Positions 51,001-63,000 of a DNA stretch of 64,000 nt are shown one piece after another. The stretch comes from Stichopus chloronotus (taxonomy: Eukaryota; Echinodermata; Holothuroidea; Aspidochirotida; Stichopodidae). The number at the start of each line of letters is the position of its first letter. Position 1 is the first letter of the stretch. The DNA is taken from assembly GCA_021234535.1 (NCBI GenBank), contig CM037830.1, forward strand, positions 10,633,252 through 10,697,251. Direction: 5' to 3'. The notes beneath the pieces were generated by a model. The model had not been told where the DNA came from and did not search any database. It saw nothing but the letters and a program-made list of their open reading frames with translations. The translations under genes and the position numbers were made by a program.

Positions 51001-54000
51001 GTCATCATGACCTGTCTTTTTTGGTGATGTGAAAGAAGAACCAGCTGAAGAGGGGTCCCTCCTCTCTCGACGTCAGGACAACAGCTCGATTGGGCAAAAG
51101 AGGAGAAATTTCTGACTCCAAAGCCTCTCTTTGGCAGTCATCCTTGGGGACTGCTGTGTTCTAACCCTCGGCCCCCAGCAGGAAGCCCAGGGAAGTGAAC
51201 TCGACCTGCTAGCCCTTCTGGATCATGTCGACCACCCAAAGATCCGCCAGGATAGATGCCTATTGATGGGCGAAGTTCATGAGTTCCCCCCACCCAGGCA
51301 ACCTCTGAGATGAGGGGGGAAACCCTAGGGATGAGTGCTGGGCATCGTCCCGGTGGTGGGTTGACTGCAGTTTGTCTTGTTGGTCATCTGTCCACCATGG
51401 CCCAGGTTCGTTGAGCATTGCCCAGACTTGCTGTTGTAGGCCTTCCCTTTTCCACGACCACTTGAACCTCTTTGTTGGCCACTGTAGCCGCCTATGTTGC
51501 CTCTGTTTCAACCGCGGCCTGGGCTGGAGTCTGAAGTCGCACTTCGCCAGTGTTTCTCTCCTGGAAACCTCCTGGAGCAGGGACTGAAATTGGCCTGCAA
51601 AGAGGTCCACGCCTCTGAACGGAAGGGAGAGCATTCCAGATCTAGCCTCTGTGAACAGCCAATGAATGGCCGGGACGACGTTTTCCCTTCCTGTGGCGAT
51701 GATTTCACCGAAACCAGACTGGCAAATTGATTAAAAGTCAGTCATGCTAGGGGGCCAAATAAGAGCAGGAGCTGACCGAAGTCCCATCTGGGGACCTGGT
51801 GCTTGTCCTTCGGGAACTGCTGGTGGTGTCACATCATCAGTTCTGCCATAAGCATGAAAATCAATGAGTACTTCACACAAGACACCAGGTCTAAGTCCCA
51901 AAGGACCTCTTCCAGCTTCCTCTAGGCCCCGTCCTTGAAGGCACCAGATGTTGACACGAAGCCTTTCTCTTGCCTCTTGTGGGATGGTGACTGTGTAGAA
52001 AAGACATTTCCACTCCTGTTCTGAAACCTTTAGAGCACGTTCCTGGTGGAATGGAAAGGGTGACCACTCCTTAGTGGAGGACAGGCCGTCAAATCTGTTG
52101 AAGCAGGTTGAGTCTACAAGGATGGCCGGGAGTGACTTGTTCCCCCGTAGCCATCAGCTTGGAGGCAACTGTGGAGCTGGAAGGCTGGGATTCCTCTGGT
52201 ATTTCGAAGCCCAGGTGTTGCCTGAAGGTATCAGCTATTCTGGTAATAAGATCCAGAGAGATCCCAGGTCCGGAGCCAGGCCCGTCCCCTGTTGAGGTAT
52301 CCATGGTGGAAGTGGAGTCCTGGAAGTCTTCCTCTGGATTCTCTCGCTCTTTGAGGCCCGAGAGTGCCAACGAAGCCTGAGAGTCCAGAATATCATCATC
52401 ATGCCAAGTAGCTGAGGCCGGAGCTAGGGCCAATGTGTTCCCTCTTTGTATGTCTGGGAAGGGGTTGTCTTTCAGGGCCGGAGGGCTTGGAGCCATTGTG
52501 GATAGCAGGGGTCTTGTACTCAGAGCCAGTCCTCTTCCTCTCTCTAGGAGTGGGGCCAGGAGTCCTGTGAGTTTTAAGAGCCAGGCAGGTTCCTCCTCTT
52601 GGTGGGATAGGCTCCTCCTGTGTCTGCTGACAGAGTCGGAATCAGAGTCTGAGTGGTAAACTCTTCTTTCTCCTAGACCATCTCCTAGGTGATGGCGACC
52701 AGGAGCGTGACCGTGAACTCGATTGGGTTCGGGACCTGCTAGCACTTCTTCCAACACTGGGAGCCATCCCACTGTCACATGTGGCATCCAATGTCACCTG
52801 CAACTCCTCTGTGGGTCCAGTGTTCTGGTCTGGCACTGGAGGCCTGGAAGCTGTCAGAGCTGGCACCTGGGCCGGTGTTGGATCCACAGAAGTGGAGACC
52901 TGCTTCTTCCTCATGGCCTTCCCCTTCGACCAGGGTAACAGCTTTCTCATTTTTTGCCTGGTCGGTATGGGTCGGGACGACGACGGTCAACGGCCACTCG
53001 GAACTTTCCTGCTCCAGTGCCTGGGGTTCTCCGTCTGTACTTACGTTCCAAGCACTCGCTTCTGGCGTGGAGCCGGGGCTGGTCCTCGGGTCCAAGAGAC
53101 TGCTCTAGTTCGAGAGAATGCTCAGGTCTGGTTCAGGGAGTTGATCGAGTTGAGCTCTGAGCTTGTTACAATAGCCTTTCCAACCACGATTCCAGTTACG
53201 ACCATTGAGCGGGGGAAAGATCAATACAGATTTTGCAGGGGTCTCTCCTGGAACAACTACAGCGCTTGGGACATTGATAATGGTTGTCCCACCCTCTGCC
53301 TGGTCTAAACAACGAACACAGAAGGCAACCAGGAACTGCTCTAGAAGCCATTTCTGAAAGGAATGCCAAGGCAAATAAACTATGTACAGTTCCTAATACG
53401 TAGATGGTAAAACACACCCTCTGGCAAGGCCACAGGCCTGATAACGAGAGTAATGAAGCCTAGGCTGTTCAAAACACTAGGTTTTAACCACTAACAAAAA
53501 GAGGGGAGGAAAAAGCTCTTAACGAAAGGTATACACAGTGATAAGGACAAAAGTTTGCGTAACTAGGAACTGTGTAATGAAAGGGTGTGAAACAAAGAGG
53601 TATGAGCAAAAATTTTATGACCTTCATTTTTCACAGAAAGGAAAGGACACTTAGCAGTAATCGGCAGATACTTGCAGGAAATGAGTTCCACAAGTGAATT
53701 ACGACAAGCAGGTAACCAGATGGAGAAATAACCTTCAATAATTTTGGATTGAAAATCCGAAGAACGTCCATACTCCTGGCACATAAGGATAGCTGAATTG
53801 GAAGGAGGCGCTATTTCGGTGTTAGACCGGATGGCGCTAAGGACTGTTAAAGGTTACCAGTACTCTTGGCAGGGTAGATAGGTTGCACTTGTAGTGATGA
53901 GACAGGTAAGTGAGGAGTGAAGTAAATACAGGATTTTTCCCCTAAGAGTTTTTTGAAACCAGTACAGATGTAAAAAATAAGCTTATAAGGGCCATTTTTA

Positions 54001-57000
54001 TGTGCAAGTTGTCACCCAGTAACACCATCAAATGCCTTCAATACAGAGCAACTACAATATTAGCTACAACAATTCCCCCACAAACATAGTTTCTTCAAAC
54101 ATAATTGCAGATCTCAAATTTAACAAGCACAGCCGTAGGTTCCAGTATTTAGGCCTATGCAGAAGCTAAGTGGTACTGCTACATACTGAGCAGTGTACTG
54201 TCTAGCCTTGGAACAAAACCACTAGATGAATTTCTCTCTCGAGAATTCTTTGTTTCATTATTATTATTATTGGTAGTAGGTTTTTGTAGGCAGTTTCATT
54301 ATTATTATTATAGGTAGTAGGTTATTATTATTGGTAGTAGGTAGTAGGTTGGTATGGGTAGTTGTTGTTAGTGGGTTTTTCATTTTTTTCACAATTGTAG
54401 TCCTCTCCATAAGAGAACAGTTACGACAACTGAATACAGGTCTCTTTAATGCTACAGAAATTATTCTTAAGATTATGTTTACTGGAGTATTGAAGACGAT
54501 ATCCAAACTGACTCAGACTTTTACAGAATTGTGTACATTAAAAATCATAGTCACTGTGTAATCACATTACTTATGGGAACTCCATGCATGAAGTACTAAA
54601 AACAAGTAAACTCTGGGAATTAGACGGTGGTAGCAATGAGTTGAAATATCTTGAGAGACATACTCAGTCACTATAAATATCGGCATGTACCACATGAACC
54701 ACTGCTGTTATCTATACATTTGGTATGACAAAAATCAATATCGACGTTATGGCTATGGGGTGCAATACTGGATGTATCAGTAATGATACATCAACAGACC
54801 TTACAAAAAGACTGGCTACTTCTAAGAGGTATGATTAATACAATAATTTGTACTTATTACCGTATGTTACAGGAATGTTACAGGTATCATTAAGTATCCA
54901 CACATCATGTCAAAAACATTTGATACTTAAAAGGAACAATGCGTGAAATGTACAGCAAAACCCCCTTGTTAAGTTTGGATTACATTGCAACCATATAAAA
55001 CTGCCAATTCAGCCTTTATCATTTAGGTCATAACATATAAATATCATGTACAGTTACTGCTATGGAATACTACTCATGTTTCTCTAGTGCAGTTCAATTT
55101 GAATTTCTGATCTCTGATCATCAGTGTAAAGAGCAAAGCAAATTGATCTTACCTTGGCTGCATTACAAGTAAGACTGAATTGGTCTGTTGAGTTGTCAGA
55201 CAACTGTGCAAGACTTGTTTCACTTTTACCCAGGTAGGTAACAACACATTCATAGGACTGTTTAAAAAGTAGAAACAATAAGAAAGGTACAATTGATTGC
55301 ATAAATTATTGCAATAATCCCAACTTGATAATAACATTTTAATTCTCACTACTGTCCTAATTCTATGCCACAATCTTTAAGTTAATAATATTTCCCTCAC
55401 ATTGGAAAGTAACTTTACCATTTACAAAAAAAATTCTCAGCATGGAGAGCATAGGAGAGTTTTCCAAAAGGCTGATCTTAAATGTCCAAGTCCCAAAACA
55501 GATGAGTGATTCTAAGCCTCTGAGCAAATATTCATTACAGTTTCAGTGACATTCTTATTGGTCACTGTAGTCAGATTCCTATCTATGTATCATGGTGGTG
55601 TGTTCATGCTCAACTTATTTCCAATGTATGTAACAGTTCATTATGACACTTTATTTTGTTCTTTACACTGTCAATGAGATCTACAACCTTTAGTAGTCAT
55701 TTTTCATAAAGGATCATGGACAGTCACACAAACACAAACTGAGGCAGAATGCAAAGCAGTCATGCAAATTAAATTGATCTACAGTAAACCTGTAGACAAA
55801 CACAACAAGCTTAATGCAGGGTCCGTAGCAAAAATGGTCAAATGAATTCACAGACTTTTCACAGACTTTTCAAAAAATTCCATGACCAAGAAAAGAAGTG
55901 CGTTTTTTAGGAACTGAGTAGTTGATGAGAAAATTTTGCATTCTTAACTAGCACTTTACACATGAAACGGTAAGAATGGACAAAATCACAGACTTTTCAA
56001 AGACTGCTCAGTTTACTGATGAAATTCACAGACTTTCCAGATACTACGGACCCTGTAATATATGCTCAATATGTTCAATTCCATTATCCATATTCAATTA
56101 CACGACTTTGCAGCCACAAACTGAGGCAGAATGCAAAGCAGTCATGCAAATTAAATTGATCTACAGTAAACCTGTAGACAAACACAACAAGCTTAATATA
56201 CGCTCAATGTTGTTCTATTCCACTACCCATATCCTATTGTTATTCACTTTCATTTAGGTGGATTGGATGTAATACCAATAACATTACATGAATGAATGCC
56301 CATTGATGCACCCCTGCACTGATGCTGATACACAGGCTGAGTTAAAAGCAAACGCACACCACCGATGTAAAATTATGAAACACCATCATGAATGTATTAT
56401 GCATATACTGTCAGAATACGTAAGGCACTTTTCAAAGGCACATTAACAAGTAAAACATATATAATTTAGTAGCACTGCTCCAGATACTTTTATAATTCAG
56501 TCATGGCCACAGCTTGTCACACTGCCACATAAATTTCTTTTTCATTTAATACAGGTTCATCAATTGTCCCATTTGGCATATTACTGCATGTACAATATAA
56601 CAAGGACATAGCCTTTTAAAATGACTTTACAAATACAACCATGCTCATCTTCAGTACCAATACAAACATTCACAGTTGCATTGCTTCTAAAAACTGTTTA
56701 AATAATCTTTCAATTTTGATTATATCTATAACCATACACCATACATGCAATTCGTGAGTGATCTAATGTGTGTAGATTCTAGTTTTGGACCCAGAAAGAC
56801 AACATGACATTGCTCAAGAAAAGTACATACAATGTAATTGTGTTTAGCTCATAAATTATCCCAGTATGCATAGTATCATACATGCTATTACATAGAGGAC
56901 TATTTCACAAAGTTAAAAAATGCCAAGCACACAATGCATGGAATTCTCTCATGATGCTGTTACCCTTTCCAAGAGAAAGTAAAGGTAGGATATAATGTGA

Positions 57001-60000
57001 CCTGTGTAGCCAATCCACGGAGTATGTAAACAATTACCTTCCCACAACGCCACAAAACAGAAAGTACTTCACCGTACATTATGTTAAAAATAATGAAATT
57101 CAATGTACAGTGCAAGCTAGTGCTAAAAGTAAAAGTAACGGTACTTTGCAATCTTCTGCCTTTTTCTGCTCAAAAATCTACAATACTTGGCGGTCATTTA
57201 ATGAGTTTAAATGCACATACTGAGAGAAAGGAGTCAAATATATTGAAACTTGTAACGAGTTTAATTGTATGAAACAACTGAAAACTGATTGGGGATATTT
57301 ACCATGAAATATTGCACGTGTGAACAAACTAATGAAAAGAGCATGGGAATGTTAGTTTAATCGTAGCACAAATGCCTTCACAATGTTGCACAATTAAATT
57401 TTATGATAGACTTCTTTAATGTTTATACTACTCAAATTAGCAACAATGACAATAAATCATTTCCAGGAATATTTTACCTAGTTCCAACACATTGGTAGCT
57501 TCTATGGTAAACACAGGTTGAACAATCACAATGTGTCTGATGTCCAAGAGAACAGACATTTCAAAACTCATCCAGTCTTTACTCCTAAGAAATTCTAAAG
57601 CAACGTCCATCTTCATACAAAACTGTAAAGCTGACCTTTGACAGCATCTGATTGTCTCAACAGTTTAGCCAGAAAATTCCTTTGTGTGTGAAGTAAAAAT
57701 CAGGTAATGTTAGTCATGTATATTCTAAGCTGTGTGCTCATGTGAGATTATTGACCACCAAAGCATTTCAAAATGCTTCTTATTCCATATACATTCATTT
57801 TCACATCAAACTTATGAAGCAAGTACGTGTCAGCCATGTCCAACAGCTTTAGCAGCAGAGGTAATTGAGGCAGTGACTGCCCTTAAGTTCCAACACCCCT
57901 ATGTTCCGACACACTTATATTTCGACGGCAACGGCCTAGAAAGACCCTCCGGGTACTGTGGAGAACAAGCAGTGTTTGGCAGCCAAGAAAGGTGTTTCAC
58001 GATCCCAATTGAATGAGCTCTCTCAGGATATTACCTCATACATTAACAAACTGGCAAATTACGTATTGTACTACATGCCACAATATTTCATGCTGTTTGT
58101 TGGTGCTGTTATATTTCAACACTAAAGTCTTAAAAACTATGTGTTGAAACTTTAAGTATGTCCAGCATAATGTGATCAATGCATCATAACTAAGCTGAGT
58201 ATCATGCCGTGCCTCTAGATGGTGTTTGACATAATGGATATCTAACAACATAGGAGCGTCCGAACATAGGGGTGTCGGACCATAGGGTCGTAACCACTGA
58301 GGCAGCGGTATATAGTACACTATAATTTGTGAGCACTTTGTAGCAAACGAGAGGTGGCTGGTTGGATGAAAAACTATGTGTTGAAACTTTTAAGTATGTC
58401 CAGCATAATATGATCAATGCATCATAACTAAGCTGAGTATCATGTCCTGCCTCTACATGGTGTTTGACATAATGGATATCTAACAACATAGGAGTGCCCG
58501 AACATAGGGATGTCAGACCACAGGGCCGTAACCACTGAGGTAGCGGTATATAGTACACTATAATTTGTGAGCACTTTGTAGCAAACGAGAGGAGACTGGT
58601 TGGATGAATGGCAGGCTGCATCTAGTCTGCATCCAATGCACAGAGAATGCAATGTTCTTTAATCACACTCGCTTTCAGGGAAGAGATACATCATGAACAA
58701 AGGGTTGATTGATAAATGGAGTCTAATCCCATCAATCATTTATCATGTCCGCAACTGTTAAGGATACAGATCACAATTTATTGACCACAAACACTCAGAC
58801 ATGTAGTATAGGCCTTCTTGCCTTCTTTGAACATCAGTATGAGCATGCTGTTTAAGCTGTGCTAACACTATCTGATTTCAACGAATAGCCAACAGGCAAC
58901 AAATGCCCATATCAATGATGTTAGCATTTACCAATGGTCTCTTACTTACTTTGTTTGATACAGCAGAATATTCACTTGGAGTTTCGACAGTAACGGTGAT
59001 ATTTCTGAAAATATTGTTGGGGATGTAAAATTCTTCACCCTTGACCATGGGACAGTCATCATCAGTAGTCTATAATGAGAATTGTGAGGAAAAATATACA
59101 AATAAAGTTTACTTAATTGAAACAATCTGATTTGAACTTGTATCAACCCACCAAAGCAGTTGATCAAATGACCAAGTGTCCATTTCATAGTTACATTTAG
59201 ATAGTCAATTTTTATTTCACCTGTTCAGTTGTGACCTTGAAATACAGTGGAGTGTGTTACAGAATATAATATATGGGAAAGGCACGAAAAAAAAATTAGG
59301 CTCTCTCACAAAATAGTGGCCTATTTAATGGAAACAGAGAACTTGAAAAATGGTGTAAAAGTACGCAGTTTGAATCAAGAGTATAAACATCAGAGACTTA
59401 AAAACATGCCATGTAGTTCAAAACTTCAGGTGCTTGAAATGCAGTTCACTAGGTCATATTTCTCTTTGAGAAATGTCCTCTTTGTATCAGCTATGGAATC
59501 AAAAAAGAACAGTGGCGTGAGATGGCAAAACATACCAAATACTGAAAATTTATCATCTTAAACAGAAATGAGCTATGGGAAAAGGTAAAGGCATCATGTC
59601 AACATGAAAGTACTAAAATGTTTAAGAAATGAGAGCCTGAAAAAAGTTGAACTACAAAAGGAAACAAACCATTTAAAATGACTGCATTATCTTTAAAGGG
59701 AGATATGATTATGCGTTTGTTCAGCAGAGGGATAAAAAAATCAAATTTTAAAAACCAATAATTCTGGAAATAGAATGATGCATTATTCAAAATAATGCAT
59801 GATTGTGAGCTGTCTTTTCAAGAAATAGGATTTCCACAGATAGAGGTTCACTTATTTGTTGCTCAAAGATAATTTGTCCACCCAAACATTCAAAAATCTA
59901 AATGATGCATTTTAACAATTAATGACGCTCATTTTTTAAAAATTACTGATGACATAATTATTGACATTCATTGGTGAGACTGAATGTTTTAAGAATGATT

Positions 60001-63000
60001 CTAGTTATTTTCTTTGTATGCCATGTTGTGCCACATTTTAAACAATATTTCCCTTGAACATAGGAAGATTCCAAACTGTTATGGTCAAAGGACAGATAGC
60101 AGTATCTAAGAGCAAACTGAGGGTCAACAGTTGCTAAAAATGTTTTAAATCATTTACCCCTTTCACACGTCAACATGCACACAAGAATTCCGTCAAATAA
60201 ATCATTTGGTTAACTTAACTAATTTTAGATCCTGAGAAGCAGATCTCATTACATTTCTAGCATCCCTTTCTGATTGAATGTTACTGATGGCTTCATCACT
60301 CTTTCCACATTGATATGATCTTAATATTATTTGAGAAGAGTCACTTGTTATGGCAATGGGTGTCACATATATTAACAATGTTGATGGAAGTTCAAGCTAT
60401 TCAATTTAACACAGTATGCGACGTGTAAATCTTATGTGTTAAAGGAAAAGGCGGAAAACAGCGACAATCCAATTGCAATTTATATATGCTTTCACATTTC
60501 CTTGTGACATTTGCAGTGGACTTATAGAGGCATTTGATCTTACAATCTTCAACCAGGAAGCAATATAAACACCAATGCCTTCCTTCCTTGTTCTAGTATG
60601 ACCACCTTGTCAATACACATTGCAGAGTACAACTTGATCATTAAATGTTATTTTAATAGTATAAGGGTTGCTATATGTATGATGATACATTAAAATTTGC
60701 ATGCAGTGTTGAAATATGAGTATACTTTTCAGCAAATTCAATGGCTTAGTCTCAAACCATTGTTGTGTGCAGTTTAAGTGTAAATTTCAAGGTTTCCACG
60801 CAACCATATAGTACACTTAAACTGCTAGCAATTTTAAGTAGGTTACACACAAGATCTTTATCACCCTCAAATGTCCTTCACTTTTTACCATGTTTATCCC
60901 AACTGCATCTTTATATTCAGTGTAAGTCTGAGCTCAGTTCTATGCTACTAAATCCTACCTGAATACCACTTGGTAAGTTGATTGTAATTGCTCAAGCCAA
61001 ATAGTCAGAAGGAGAGATTCTAGAGGTCATTTGCCATCATGTTGTCACTTAGCAACCAAATTGTAAGAGTAAACTGCCATTAAGCTTACATTACACTAAG
61101 AACAAAAATATACCACAAGGTTTTGTCACCAATTTCCTGAATGCAGTCACTCAACTTCCTGATAATATTTTCTCAGAATAAATTCACAGCACAGTCCTAC
61201 CTGTATATATGAACAGAGGCACATACACTTCTGTTTTACACAGTGTGTGTGTCATATCTATGTAGTTACAGTAATACTCAAATACCAAAGGTCAAGTATG
61301 ACTTTATTGAGCAGTCTACCAACATGACTCATTCAAAGTATGAAACAACTCTATAATGTTGCTGACTGTTACTAGACATGAAAATTTCTTTCAACTTGGT
61401 ATAGCCACTAAAAGTGATAACTGAACATGATTGCATATTGATAAATATACTAGATACTGAACTCTACTGTATTCAAGACACTGAACATACCCATAGATGC
61501 CAACTAGAGTGTGTAAACACATCATGAACTAAGAATTAAGCAGTTGGAGGTACACCAAGAATGATATCATAGTGAAGCACAGGTCCATACGATACAGATC
61601 AACTTGCGACTGATTCCACAGAACAGATGAAGCAAAGGACTGCTGAGCAGAGACTCATTCTCTTCTGTAAACTCATAAAACATCATTAACCTTTCATTTA
61701 TTTCAATTTGCTATGAGAAACTAATGATCTACAAGGTGGCTAAATTAGAACAGTGCGTAAATAGAATGCTACATGCCTGAAACATGATCCTAATCTAGCA
61801 AATTTGACTTAAATTATTTGCTAAGAACGAGGTTAACGACCTCAGTTTCTACAAAAATGTGATTCCTTCCCAGCAATATTTCGTCTAACAAAATGTCAAA
61901 ATAATAAGTGAAAAAAATTACCAACCATAATTTTAGAGGCACGTAACTAACAAAACGTTCAGAGTACATGAATTGAAGAAACAAATGCAAAACTGTTTTT
62001 TTTTCTCCACGAACCTAAGTTCATCAAAATTGACAGGTCCTTGCAGCATGATTGCGCCATAGCTACTTTAGTGGAAACACTGTTCCACAGCAGTTTAACC
62101 TACACCAGACCAACGAAGGATATGAAGCACTTCAACTAGTGCATTTGGTGTTTCTGTGAAGTTTTATGAAATTTCAGTCACACTCTGTGAACAGAAGTAC
62201 AGCGAAATCAAAAGGTTCATGCCACTATGCAGTAACTGTTTATTCTCAACAGACAATACTGCACCAGTAAAGATTTATTTTCTTGCACTACAATGACCAC
62301 CGTTAAATAGAAAAGAATACATTTTTAAAATAAAAAGGTCCATACTCACTGACGTTCGAAAAACAAATGCAAACCTACATTGCTCATCATAAACTTGACA
62401 AAATGGACAACGATGGAGAAATACTTTAGATAATATCTGATTATTTTCCTTGTCTACTTCTTCATTGACAAGACCTCTGAGTGAAAAGAAAGAAAAACTC
62501 ATTCCTGAACTTTTATCCCATGTGCCGTTAACCTTCTGGTAGTACTTACAATGTAAGAATCACAATAGCTTGATTCATTGAAGTTGCAGGTGAAGTCAGT
62601 GGCACACCATTCACAATCCCATTTGACTGTGCAGTCTTTACATCTGTGTGGTACAGAGAAAGTCAAAAGGTAAATGTAATGCATGGCAACCTAACTTCTA
62701 AAATCTTTCTGTTAATTATTTGCAAAAATGCAGTCAATATATCATACATACTGGTTACATACTGTTATGACATACAGTGTCTGAATGGCATATAAGTTTT
62801 GGAAATGGTGCATCTGTCAAATGGTGCATCTGTCATTGTATTGAAGTAATTCTACATAATGAAGCAGGAATGGCAAAGAACATAAAATGAAACAGGGGAA
62901 TACCAGAAGCTTTCCTTTTATTACTTTCTGCAGTGAACTAAACTAACGCATGATGGTTCATGCAGCTCTGTGCTTGGATTGTCGTAAGTGGAGTAGTGAC

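Larger units (their letters stand above)
50794..53927 (-). mobile_element. decayed DIRS-like retrotransposon with inverted terminal repeats
   Basis: The ends are inverted copies: TTCATTCCTCACTTACCTGT followed by CTCATCAC on the left (50800-50826), and its near-complement on the right (53895-53921). Between them, on the minus strand, lie a Gag-like region (about 53390-51270) and the first part of a reverse transcriptase (51305-50960). DIRS elements use a tyrosine recombinase and have inverted or split repeats rather than LTRs. No RNase H or recombinase part is present, so the element is internally truncated. GC content is clearly above the flanks. Confidence 0.7.

Noticed and set aside
53563..53784. 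73-residue open frame on the minus strand near the right end of the DIRS-like element
   Set aside because: It lies in the probable 5' untranslated part of the element and shows no conserved motif.
62350..62476. Cysteine-containing open stretch (NEEVDKENNQILSKVF..., CPFCQVYDEQC) between plexin exons 2 and 3 with an acceptor and a GTGAGT donor
   Set aside because: It needs to be entered with two bases carried over, but exon 2 ends in phase 0. Joining exon 2 directly to exon 3 restores the full PSI2 domain, so this is most likely intron.
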